Source of the DNA: Bacteroidota bacterium
GTDB lineage: Bacteria > Bacteroidota > Bacteroidia > Chitinophagales > Chitinophagaceae
Reading direction: 5' to 3'
Length of the DNA stretch: 64,000 bases
NCBI GenBank assembly: GCA_018267965.1
Contig: JAFDXK010000007.1
Coordinates: forward strand, 78,333-142,332
A program made the position numbers and the translations under genes. The notes under the pieces are model-generated. The model did no database searches. It was not told where the DNA came from and saw only the letters and a program-made list of their open reading frames with translations. Shown one piece after another: positions 7,758-14,631 of the stretch. Each line of letters begins with the position of its first letter. The first letter of the stretch is position 1.

Positions 7758-9443
7758 TCAAAAATCCTCTTCTATTTCAAAACTCATTCTCTGTTTTGTT
7801 TTGGGATGCATAAATTCCAAATATGCAGCATGCAGGTATAATCTCTTATCGGCAGTACCGTAGAGGTCATCGCCAACGATAGGTGCATTTAGTCCTAATT
7901 CGTGTGCAGAATGTACACGCAACTGATGCGTGCGCCCGGTTAGTGGCCAAAAATGAACCTTAGTAGTATCTCCGATGCGTTCGCAAGCCTTCCATTTTGT
8001 AACGCTGTTTTTGCCTGTATCAAAACATACCAGTTGCATGGGTCTGTTAAATGGGTCCAGGGTTAATGGAAGATCTATTTCTCCTTCTCCGTCAATTGCT
8101 TTAGAAAGTAACGCGGTATATCGTTTGCTCACTTTGCGCTCCAGGAATTGTCTTTGTAGATGCTTATGAACATCAGGGGCTTTAGCTACAACCAATAACC
8201 CGGATGTGCCCATATCGAGTCTGTGAACGATGAGCGGTTCAATATTTTCCATCACAGATTTTAGCCTGCTGTAAACGGAATCGTCGATGCCAATACCTGG
8301 AACAGAACGTAATCCTGAAGGCTTGTTCACCACCAATAAATACTCATCCTCATGAATTATCTCTAGCCTGATACTTTCTTTAGCTGGTTGCAAAAAAGGG
8401 TTATCATCTATAGGTATACCTTCCAGCATGTGTGCAAGTATTGGTTTGCATTTACCTGTACAGGCCGGATAGAATTGTTTGTGTTTTCGTATCTCCGATT
8501 TTGGCGAAGCGCCCCACCAAAATTCAGCCATAGCAAGTGGCTTATATCCATTTGCAAATGCATATTGCAACAATTTGGGTGTTGCACATTCGCCAGCACC
8601 TGATGGCGGTATGCCAAAGGCGGTGGGTTTAAAAATATCAAGTAAACTCTTGTGTTCACCAGCTTTGTTCAGGAATACATATTGTTCGAAAAGCTGGTCT
8701 TGCAAGGCTGCAGACCTCTCTTTACGTTCATTCTTCAGTGCTTCAATACGGCTTTCAATTGCTGTTACATTTGCTTGTATATTTTCTAAACGTTCTTTCC
8801 AATCAGCCTTAAGTACTCTAAGCATGTGGCGGTCGTAATGACTTGCTTTCGCCAACTCTGCTTCTACTATAGCAGCGTCTTTAGCATCCGGGTTGTTCTT
8901 GTTTTCTTCACGGCGTTGGCCACGCATCTCTTTGTTAACTTTTATCTGTTGTTTGAAAGCAGCTATTTCTTGTGTTGATTGAGTTGAAAGTTGTTCAAGA
9001 GTTTGTTTTTGTTGAATATAGTTTTCGTCAGATAATAATTCTTCCAGTTGCCTGTTGATTGCGTCAATAACTTCTTGCTCTTGCAGAAAAAAACTGTTTT
9101 CAGTCAGCATGTCAAAAACCGGGGGAACAAATTTCGGGTGGTCATTGGTGCCGGCCAGCTTACCAGAGAATGCAGATAAGTAACCGATTTTTCCTTCAGT
9201 ATCTGCAACTACTAATACACCAAACATTTTTCCGATGACCATAGTCGTGGTATCATCAGAGAGCCCAAAATTATGTTCAAGATTGGCTTCTGTTTCAAGA
9301 TAGTTTTGCAGTTCTGTTGCAGCTATTTTTGTTAGTGGATGTGGTTCGTAATAAAATGGGAAAGTAAACCGTTCAGGCAGGGTCATTTCATTTATTACAC
9401 TATCCGGAAAATAGGAAATCCTATTTGTATAATCGCTGCCCAA
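7758..9443 (-). CDS. RluA-family pseudouridine synthase with long N-terminal region
   Basis: Predicted RNA pseudouridine synthase. The catalytic domain occupies the C-terminal ~215 residues. It includes LVVNKPSGL, the active-site motif HRLDMGTSGL near residue 406 (with the catalytic Asp) and the conserved TGRTHQLRVH. The protein has 561 residues, far longer than RluA. The first ~340 residues comprise a globular N-terminal part, a charged Glu/Lys/Arg coiled-coil-like stretch (about 130-255), and a segment with CTGKCKP-type Cys residues. This long architecture occurs in a known RluA subgroup, but its RNA target is unknown. The product is cytoplasmic. Confidence 0.88.
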   Translation of the reverse strand: MGSDYTNRISYFPDSVINEMTLPERFTFPFYYEPHPLTKIAATELQNYLETEANLEHNFGLSDDTTTMVIGKMFGVLVVADTEGKIGYLSAFSGKLAGTNDHPKFVPPVFDMLTENSFFLQEQEVIDAINRQLEELLSDENYIQQKQTLEQLSTQSTQEIAAFKQQIKVNKEMRGQRREENKNNPDAKDAAIVEAELAKASHYDRHMLRVLKADWKERLENIQANVTAIESRIEALKNERKERSAALQDQLFEQYVFLNKAGEHKSLLDIFKPTAFGIPPSGAGECATPKLLQYAFANGYKPLAMAEFWWGASPKSEIRKHKQFYPACTGKCKPILAHMLEGIPIDDNPFLQPAKESIRLEIIHEDEYLLVVNKPSGLRSVPGIGIDDSVYSRLKSVMENIEPLIVHRLDMGTSGLLVVAKAPDVHKHLQRQFLERKVSKRYTALLSKAIDGEGEIDLPLTLDPFNRPMQLVCFDTGKNSVTKWKACERIGDTTKVHFWPLTGRTHQLRVHSAHELGLNAPIVGDDLYGTADKRLYLHAAYLEFMHPKTKQRMSFEIEEDF

Positions 9444-9465
9444 TGAGTTCCGTTTTTTTGATGTG

Positions 9466-9473
9466 CAAATTTA
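9466..9473 (-). promoter_or_regulatory. -7 element upstream of the pseudouridine synthase
   Basis: On the minus strand this reads TAAATTTG, an exact TAnnTTTG match 22 bp upstream of the start codon at 9443. The expected -33 TTTG is not evident, so this is only a plausible promoter. Confidence 0.35.
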
Positions 9474-9505
9474 GGTTCTTCTATAATACTGTGGGGATAT
9501 AAAGG

Positions 9506-10096
9506 TTACTTCCATATCCTGAATTGCAATCGCAACTTTTTTTCCTGCAGTAAAGTTCGCCAGTCTATAAAAAGAAAAATCATCACGAGCAAGATGCCAA
9601 GTACTGCTGCGGAAATACTCTTCCACGATATGATGCCTTCAAGTATGCTGGTTGCATTTTTAGCTACATAATCACCCGCAGTGACCATAAGCGCATCGCT
9701 GATGAACTTACCTAAAAGAAATGAAGGAATAATATTCCAGGCATTTACCTTGCCAATGCCTGCTGCGGTAAAAAGTGGGGTAGAAGGAAGCGGCATTAAT
9801 GTATAGAAAAATGCAAATGTGCGAGTTCTCCATCTGTTGTGGTTGAGCTTGCTCCCCACAAATTGTACATCTTGGTTTTTTTCTTGTTTTATTATCCTGT
9901 TGGACAAGTAAGGAATGTATTTGCTGTAGATATACCTGCCCAGTGCAGAGCCCGGCACGCCGCATGCCAATACTGTCCAAATATTCAAACCATAGCGCAT
10001 TTGAAAAAACACCATGACTATCCATGCGGGCGGACCTACAAAAGGGATAACGTCAACTATCAGCGATGCGACAAAAACTAAAACATATGCCCACAT
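9506..10096 (-). CDS. VTT/DedA-like membrane protein
   Basis: Integral membrane protein of 196 residues with about five hydrophobic segments. The pattern resembles the VTT (SNARE-associated/DedA) superfamily: an N-terminal re-entrant-like stretch with Pro/Gly (DVIPFVGPPAW), a small-residue helix with GSALGRYIY, and FFYTLMPLPSTPLFTAAGIG. That last segment resembles the conserved R..P.....aG region. DedA-type proteins act in lipid-carrier or phospholipid flipping and envelope homeostasis. It is the last gene of a minus-strand group, 12 bp after folE. Confidence 0.65.
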   Translation of the reverse strand: MWAYVLVFVASLIVDVIPFVGPPAWIVMVFFQMRYGLNIWTVLACGVPGSALGRYIYSKYIPYLSNRIIKQEKNQDVQFVGSKLNHNRWRTRTFAFFYTLMPLPSTPLFTAAGIGKVNAWNIIPSFLLGKFISDALMVTAGDYVAKNATSILEGIISWKSISAAVLGILLVMIFLFIDWRTLLQEKKLRLQFRIWK

Positions 10097-10108
10097 GCTG
10101 ATTGGATT

Positions 10109-10705
10109 TTAGTATAAATCTGCTGTAATTAACTTCAGAAATTCCGAACGTGTAGAATTTTTCTGGAACTCTCCGCTAAAAGCAGATGTAGTAGTGATGC
10201 TGTTTTGTTTTTGTACACCACGCATCATCATACAAAGATGTTTGGCTTCAATAACTACAGCTACACCCAAAGGATTTAATGTTTCCTGTATAGCATCCAG
10301 GATCTGGTGCGTCATACGTTCCTGCACTTGCAGTCGGCGTGCAAAACAATCTACCACACGTGCTATCTTACTTAGCCCCGTTATGTAGCCGTTAGGTATA
10401 TAAGCAATATGAGCTTTACCGAAAAATGGCAGCATGTGGTGTTCGCACATAGAGTATAATTCGATGTCCTTAACAATCACCATTTCGCTGTATGACTCAT
10501 GAAATTTGGCTGAATTAAGAATTTCTTTCGCATCCATCTTATATCCCTGTGTCAGGTACTGCATAGCTTTAGCCATGCGTTCAGGCGTCTTTAATAAACC
10601 TTCACGATTAGGGTCTTCGCCAATAGCACCGATAGAAGACTTGTAATTTTCTATCAACGTATTAGTTACATCTTCGCAGTAATGTTCTGTTTTTTTGTAT
10701 GACAT
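10109..10705 (-). CDS. folE: GTP cyclohydrolase I
   Basis: Converts GTP to 7,8-dihydroneopterin triphosphate, the first step of tetrahydrofolate and deazapurine (queuosine) synthesis. Zinc ligands appear as CEHH (residues 87-90) and a later Cys in LCMMMRGV. The GTP-binding and catalytic segments ([22 protein letters not shown], shown here in part as [16 protein letters not shown]) are intact, and 198 residues is the usual length. It lies 16 bp downstream of a queD-like gene that would use its product, supporting a functional operon. Confidence 0.95.
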   Translation of the reverse strand: MSYKKTEHYCEDVTNTLIENYKSSIGAIGEDPNREGLLKTPERMAKAMQYLTQGYKMDAKEILNSAKFHESYSEMVIVKDIELYSMCEHHMLPFFGKAHIAYIPNGYITGLSKIARVVDCFARRLQVQERMTHQILDAIQETLNPLGVAVVIEAKHLCMMMRGVQKQNSITTTSAFSGEFQKNSTRSEFLKLITADLY

Positions 10706-10721
10706 GCCTGAGTATTAAATG

Positions 10722-11132
10722 TTAGCCAAAGTATTCGACGTAAATTCTTGGTGTTTCCTGAAGTTTGATACTGTGCAGCATGACACCATCTTTTTCAACA
10801 TGAGGTTTTAGTTCATCCCATATTGCCATTGCAAAATTTTCTGCGCTGGTGAATTTGCCTTTCATGAATTCGACGTCAAGATTGAGGTTGCGATGATCCA
10901 CTTTTTCAACTATCACATCTTTTATCAGGTCGCCTAATGTTTTAGCATTAAATATGAAGCCTGTATCGGGATGAGGATTGCCTTTTATTGTTACGTGCAG
11001 CTCATAATTATGACCATGCCAGTTGGCATTATTGCATTTTCCGAAAACCTCAATATTCTGTTGTTCTGTCCAGTTTGGGTTGTCCAGCCTATGGGCTGCA
11101 TTAAAGTGTTCAACTCGCGTCAGGTAAACCAT
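10722..11132 (-). CDS. queD: 6-carboxytetrahydropterin synthase / PTPS-like
   Basis: Small (136 residues) zinc enzyme of the 6-pyruvoyl-tetrahydropterin synthase superfamily. In bacteria the QueD form converts dihydroneopterin triphosphate to 6-carboxytetrahydropterin for queuosine. Zinc-binding histidines are visible in FNAAHR (near residue 15) and WHGHNY (near 38-43). The catalytic Cys is in GKCNN just before WHGHNY, which favours QueD over a pure PTPS. The adjacent folE supplies the substrate. Because paralogues differ in product, the gene symbol is a best guess. Confidence 0.85.
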   Translation of the reverse strand: MVYLTRVEHFNAAHRLDNPNWTEQQNIEVFGKCNNANWHGHNYELHVTIKGNPHPDTGFIFNAKTLGDLIKDVIVEKVDHRNLNLDVEFMKGKFTSAENFAMAIWDELKPHVEKDGVMLHSIKLQETPRIYVEYFG

Positions 11133-11149
11133 CTCAGTTAATTATCATG

Positions 11150-11181
11150 CAAAATTAGCTTTAGATAATGGTTTGGACAAA
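11150..11181 (-). promoter_or_regulatory. Promoter of the queD-folE-VTT operon
   Basis: On the minus strand TTTG (11181-11178) is followed after 20 bp by TAATTTTG (11157-11150). This is an exact -7 consensus with near-ideal spacing for the Bacteroidota primary sigma factor. Transcription would begin about 10 bp before the queD start at 11132. Confidence 0.55.
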
Positions 11182-11199
11182 AAAGCAGTTATTTGCATA

Positions 11200-11883
11200 A
11201 TGAATATCCTGCTGATAGCCGCTACAGAGGCTGAAATAGCCCCATTGACAACATTTATTGCCGCTAACTGGCAAAGAGATGCGGAGGGCGTTTATGCCCG
11301 AGCAGGTATTCAATTGACGATACGAATTACAGGTGTAGGGATGGTTGCTACAGTCTACCACTTGACTAAGATACTGACTGCAGGAAGGTATGACCTCATC
11401 ATTCAGGCGGGTATAGGAGGAAGTTTTGACCGGGGTATTGAATTGGGAGAAGTTGTATTGGTAAATAGCGATTGTTTTGGAGATTTTGGTGCTGAGGATA
11501 ATGAAAACAGGCTGAGTATATTTCAATTGGGATTGTTGGATGCTAACAAAGACCCTTTTGTTAATGGTAAGCTGCCTTTGCCCGATAATCAATGGCGGCC
11601 ATTGATATCACTGAAGCAAGTATCCGGGGTGACTGTAAATACTGTTACCGGAAGTGAAAAAACTGTTTCGGATTTTAATAAGATATATCCTGGTCATATT
11701 GAAAGCATGGAGGGGGCTGCTTTTCATTATGTATGCCTGCTTGAAGGCGTAGCATTTATGCAGATAAGGGCTATTTCTAATTATGTAGAGCCTAGAGATA
11801 AGAGTAAATGGAAAATGAAAGAAAGCATCGCCAACCTGAATAACTGGCTGATAGACTTTTTCGAAAATAAAGAAATGAGCTAA
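11200..11883 (+). CDS. mqnB: Futalosine hydrolase
   Basis: Nucleosidase-fold enzyme that splits futalosine into hypoxanthine and dehypoxanthine futalosine in the alternative menaquinone pathway; mqnD of that pathway is at 5496. From the ATG at 11200 the ~227 residues begin NILLIAATEAEIAPL. They contain QAGIGGSF (the phosphorylase/nucleosidase Gly loop), VTGSEKTV, and the C-terminal ESMEGAAFHYVCL and ISNYVEPRD, typical of MqnB/MTA-SAH nucleosidase relatives. A TTG at 11173 is in frame, but the ATG gives the normal N-terminus. Confidence 0.92.
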   Translation: MNILLIAATEAEIAPLTTFIAANWQRDAEGVYARAGIQLTIRITGVGMVATVYHLTKILTAGRYDLIIQAGIGGSFDRGIELGEVVLVNSDCFGDFGAEDNENRLSIFQLGLLDANKDPFVNGKLPLPDNQWRPLISLKQVSGVTVNTVTGSEKTVSDFNKIYPGHIESMEGAAFHYVCLLEGVAFMQIRAISNYVEPRDKSKWKMKESIANLNNWLIDFFENKEMS

Positions 11884-11928
11884 TATGACAAATTCGTCAG
11901 CTTTTAAGCAGCGTTTAAGGGCAATAAA

Positions 11929-11959
11929 TTTGCATACTTCGTTATCTTGTATATATTTG
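11929..11959 (+). promoter_or_regulatory. Consensus Bacteroidota promoter for the DUF3276 gene
   Basis: TTTG at 11929-11932, a spacer of exactly 19 bp, and TATATTTG at 11952-11959 give a perfect -33/-7 pair of the Bacteroidota type. The GTG start of the next gene is 38 bp downstream, so the leader would be about 30 nt. Confidence 0.75.
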
Positions 11960-11997
11960 CCTGACTTAAATTTAAAGTAAACTAAAAACACTCTACT

Positions 11998-12387
11998 GTG
12001 GCGTACGAGAACAAAAATTTTGGTGACAATCGAAACAATGAAAGCCTTTTCAGTAAAAGAATTAAAGCAGGTAAAAGAAGGACTTATTTTTTTGATGTGA
12101 GGTCGACTAGGGGAAATGATTATTTCATTACCATCACAGAAAGCAAGAAACGTTTTGATGACAATGGTTACGACAGGCACAAAATGTTTCTATACAAAGA
12201 AGACTTTAATAAGTTTTTGAATGCGTTGACTGAAACAGTTAACTATGTAAAAACAGACTTAATGCCTGATTTTGACTTTGATGCATATAACCACGATCAG
12301 GAAAATGAAGAAACTGGTGCTGTGGTTGGTAGTTCAGAAGTGTCTGAAGCTGCAGATAACAGCAGCGTAGATGATTGGAAAATGTAA
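11998..12387 (+). CDS. DUF3276 (PUR-alpha-like) nucleic-acid-binding protein
   Basis: A 129-residue cytoplasmic protein of the DUF3276/PUR family, found throughout Bacteroidota and related by fold to PUR-alpha single-stranded DNA/RNA-binding proteins. The core (residues ~18-85) has SKRIKAGKRRTYFFDVRSTR, a strand-rich middle (DYFITITESKKR) and a KMFLYKEDFNKF segment. The tail is acidic and disordered (DNSSVDDWKM end). The start codon is GTG. A perfect promoter precedes it and a strong hairpin follows, so it is a single-gene, probably highly expressed unit. Confidence 0.9.
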   Translation: MAYENKNFGDNRNNESLFSKRIKAGKRRTYFFDVRSTRGNDYFITITESKKRFDDNGYDRHKMFLYKEDFNKFLNALTETVNYVKTDLMPDFDFDAYNHDQENEETGAVVGSSEVSEAADNSSVDDWKM

Positions 12388-12411
12388 TACTTGATATTGT
12401 TGAATAATATT

Positions 12412-12436
12412 AAGCCGTGCACTGCGCGGCTTTTTT
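12412..12436 (+). terminator. Rho-independent terminator after the DUF3276 gene
   Basis: AAGCCGTGC (12412-12420) pairs with GCGCGGCTT (12424-12432) around an ACT loop, with one T-G pair, and a run of T follows. It is a typical intrinsic terminator. Confidence 0.88.
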
Positions 12437-12564
12437 AATTCAGGTAGCAAAAAAACAATCAAAACTATATGGCAAACCAGAATTTTGATTAATTTAACGC
12501 TTGGTATATTAACTCATTTGTAAAAATTATATATTTAGGATTGTATCCCGATAAAATAAGCCGT

Positions 12565-13338
12565 ATGAAAAAATTGCTATTATTCTTCGTATTGATTGGT
12601 ATAAAGGCCGAAGCTCAAGAGCTGGAAGGTGGTATAGGGGGGGGATTTAGCCTCACTACCACACCTACTGACAATATGGTGTATAAAGGTGATCAAAACT
12701 TAATGACATATTCGGCAAATATGAGGCTATTGTATACCACCAAAAACAACTGGATGATTGGTTTGGAAGGACAAATGCATGAAATGTCAGCTAAATCTAC
12801 ATCGAAAAAATATGGTGGTTTCTATAATGATTACTTGTATATAGATTCTGTTGGCGGCAACGATAAAAAAATTGTTTATGCCAAGTATACTGTGAATGTA
12901 TGTGCTGTTGCTAATAAACGATTTGATTTCGGAGGTAGTTATTTATATGGTGGTATAGCTTTGGGCTATGTATCCGCAAGAAACAACTCTCATATGTATC
13001 TTGCCAACGAGACTTATAAAGGTCCGGATGGCGGGCAAGGTATTTGTTATGGCTTGCAATTGGGTTATGCAGCAAACATTACCGACAGGATTGGTATTTA
13101 CCTGGAAGGTTCTTGGAGATCTTATACAGTTGATTATAAAAATGCCGACGCTCCGCAAGTATACCCGTATACTAAACTGAAATATCACATCATGGCGTTC
13201 CCTTGTACTTTTGGTATACGTTATGTGTTCAAAAAAGTGTATCCTAATGAGTATGGTACATATGACAAGGACCACAGAAGATTTATTGAAAATAAGAGAT
13301 ATTATAACCGCGGTAAGAAAGCAGACGGTAACTGGTAA
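12565..13338 (+). CDS. Outer-membrane beta-barrel protein
   Basis: Exported protein of ~257 residues with a signal peptide from the ATG at 12565 (MKKLLLFFVLIGIKAEAQ). A succession of amphipathic strands rich in Gly, Tyr and Asn follows (GGGFSLTT, FGGSYLYGGIALGYVS, GLQLGYAANITDRIGIYLEG), as in OmpA-like or 'porin family' small barrels of Bacteroidota. No plug or peptidoglycan-binding domain is present. The C-terminus is basic and Tyr-rich, not a classical strand ending in Phe. A TTG at 12541 is in frame but precedes the signal peptide. Function is unknown. Confidence 0.75.
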   Translation: MKKLLLFFVLIGIKAEAQELEGGIGGGFSLTTTPTDNMVYKGDQNLMTYSANMRLLYTTKNNWMIGLEGQMHEMSAKSTSKKYGGFYNDYLYIDSVGGNDKKIVYAKYTVNVCAVANKRFDFGGSYLYGGIALGYVSARNNSHMYLANETYKGPDGGQGICYGLQLGYAANITDRIGIYLEGSWRSYTVDYKNADAPQVYPYTKLKYHIMAFPCTFGIRYVFKKVYPNEYGTYDKDHRRFIENKRYYNRGKKADGNW

Positions 13339-13356
13339 TCTTACTTAAACATAAAT

Positions 13357-13386
13357 AAAAAAGGATAGCAAACGCTATCCTTTTTT
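13357..13386 (+). terminator. Terminator after the barrel gene
   Basis: AAAAAAGGATAGC (13357-13369) and GCTATCCTTTTTT (13374-13386) pair completely around AAAC. The A-run and T-run make it usable in both directions, but it lies 18 bp after the plus-strand stop codon. Confidence 0.88.
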
Positions 13387-13475
13387 ATTTGCACATTATT
13401 TTGAAAATATATGCAGTATGCTGAAACATTTGCCAGGTTGAGGTTTTGGAGGAATTGACAAATCGTACGTTCAAA

Positions 13476-13506
13476 AAAATAGCCTTGCAAAAAGCAAGGC
13501 TATTTT
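13476..13506 (-). terminator. Terminator of the wza-like gene
   Basis: A 13-bp perfect stem, AAAATAGCCTTGC (13476-13488) with GCAAGGCTATTTT (13494-13506), loop AAAAA. It is 18 bp past the minus-strand stop at 13524, and on that strand it ends in a T-run. Confidence 0.85.
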
Positions 13507-13523
13507 GATGGAATTCTGTTTTA

Positions 13524-14306
13524 TTATTTCAGGAATACTGTATAAACTATCACAATTATAGATAATAAGGTTGAGGTAAGGCTGATGTATCTGTCTCTTG
13601 ACGCATCTGTTGTAGCACCTCTGGCTTTAGCCTTGTTGGGTTCCACATATATAACATCGCCGTTGCGTACATAGTAATACGGAGATTGAAATAAATCTGT
13701 CGAATTCAGACTGAACCTTACAGCTACCTTCTTGCCATTTTCTTCACGAATCAGCAGTACATTTTCACGTTTACCCTGTATTGAAAGGTCACCGGCTAAG
13801 CTGATGGCATCAAGAACGCTTGTTTTCTCATTTAATAAAGGTAGTCGGCCTGGTCTGTTTACCTCACCCATTACATTAATAAAATGATTGAGGAATTTAA
13901 TGTTAACGATAGGAGTGACGTAATATTTAGTAGCTCGCTCTTTAATCAGCTCTTTTGCTTCGAAAGTTGTAAGCCCTTCAACCTTAATGCTACCAATAAC
14001 AGGTATGTCTATATGGCCGCTCTTATCAACTATATAGCTAAGATTTTCTTCAGTGGCATTATTTCTTGTGCTGGCATCTGTAGTTAGGTTTTTTATGTCA
14101 ATTGTTTGTACAGATACAAATAATACATCATTAGCCTCTATTCTAGGTTCTACATAGTTTGCTTCAGCTATATTCGTTGTATGGTCTATAGAGTCGGAAA
14201 TATTTTTAAAATATTTTACCTTTTTTGCAGTAGTACATGAGGTAATACTCTGATAAAAAAATATTGTCATAAGACAGAGTGACAAATAGGCAATCTTTTT
14301 GACCAT
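13524..14306 (-). CDS. wza: Polysaccharide export lipoprotein (Wza-like, OPX)
   Basis: Outer-membrane polysaccharide export protein that would form the exit channel for the glycan made by the locus. From the ATG at 14306 (260 residues) there is a lipoprotein signal with lipobox-like SITSC, so Cys24 is probably acylated. A polysaccharide-export (Poly_export) domain with IDIPVIGSIKVEGLT follows, then an SLBB domain (MGEVNRPGRLPLL). The C-terminal hydrophobic helix (LTSTLLSIIVIVYTVF) matches the membrane-spanning helix of OPX proteins. An ATG at 14318 is also in frame, but it lies only ~8 nt from the predicted transcription start. The gene is divergent from wzc. Confidence 0.88.
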   Translation of the reverse strand: MVKKIAYLSLCLMTIFFYQSITSCTTAKKVKYFKNISDSIDHTTNIAEANYVEPRIEANDVLFVSVQTIDIKNLTTDASTRNNATEENLSYIVDKSGHIDIPVIGSIKVEGLTTFEAKELIKERATKYYVTPIVNIKFLNHFINVMGEVNRPGRLPLLNEKTSVLDAISLAGDLSIQGKRENVLLIREENGKKVAVRFSLNSTDLFQSPYYYVRNGDVIYVEPNKAKARGATTDASRDRYISLTSTLLSIIVIVYTVFLK

Positions 14307-14332
14307 AGTGGTTGGCATTATTAATTTTTTTT

Positions 14333-14363
14333 CAAAAGTAGTTTAAAATAGATAGTTAGCAAA
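14333..14363 (-). promoter_or_regulatory. Consensus promoter of the wza-like gene
   Basis: On the minus strand TTTG (14363-14360), a spacer of exactly 19 bp and TACTTTTG (14340-14333) match the Bacteroidota -33/-7 consensus perfectly. The expected start of transcription, near 14326, favours the ATG at 14306 as the translation start. Confidence 0.72.
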
Positions 14364-14476
14364 GCTGTACGAGCAACCAATAAATATCCTCACAAATCAC
14401 TTTTACACTAAATAATAACGATTAAATAAAGAAACAGTTTTTCTGATGAAATATTCTTTAAAACACTTGTCAACAC

Positions 14477-14507
14477 TGTTATTATAGGATTTTTTAGAGT
14501 AATTTCG
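14477..14507 (+). promoter_or_regulatory. Possible promoter of wzc
   Basis: TAATTTCG at 14500-14507 differs from TAnnTTTG at one position. A weak -33 (TGTT, 14477-14480) lies exactly 19 bp upstream. It is the best plus-strand candidate in the divergent region. Confidence 0.3.
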
Positions 14508-14631
14508 CCACTGAAAATAACAATCCCGATTTTTACAATTTAAACATATTCATTATTTCAATATTATGAAATGTTATTGTATTGGTTTTTTTGTTGTTTC
14601 AGATACATACCGGTTAATTATAAAGAGATAA

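Larger units (their letters stand above)
14319..14631. other. Divergent intergenic region, wza/wzc
   Basis: This 313-bp AT-rich gap separates the two export genes. It holds a perfect minus-strand promoter for wza (14333-14363) and a weaker plus-strand candidate for wzc (14477-14507), leaving a leader of about 120 nt before wzc. I see no open reading frame, RNA gene or repeat in it. Confidence 0.6.

Noticed and set aside
9506..10096. The VTT-like protein as a glycan flippase for the locus
   Set aside because: It is too short for Wzx, lies in a folE/queD operon on the other strand and has DedA-like motifs.
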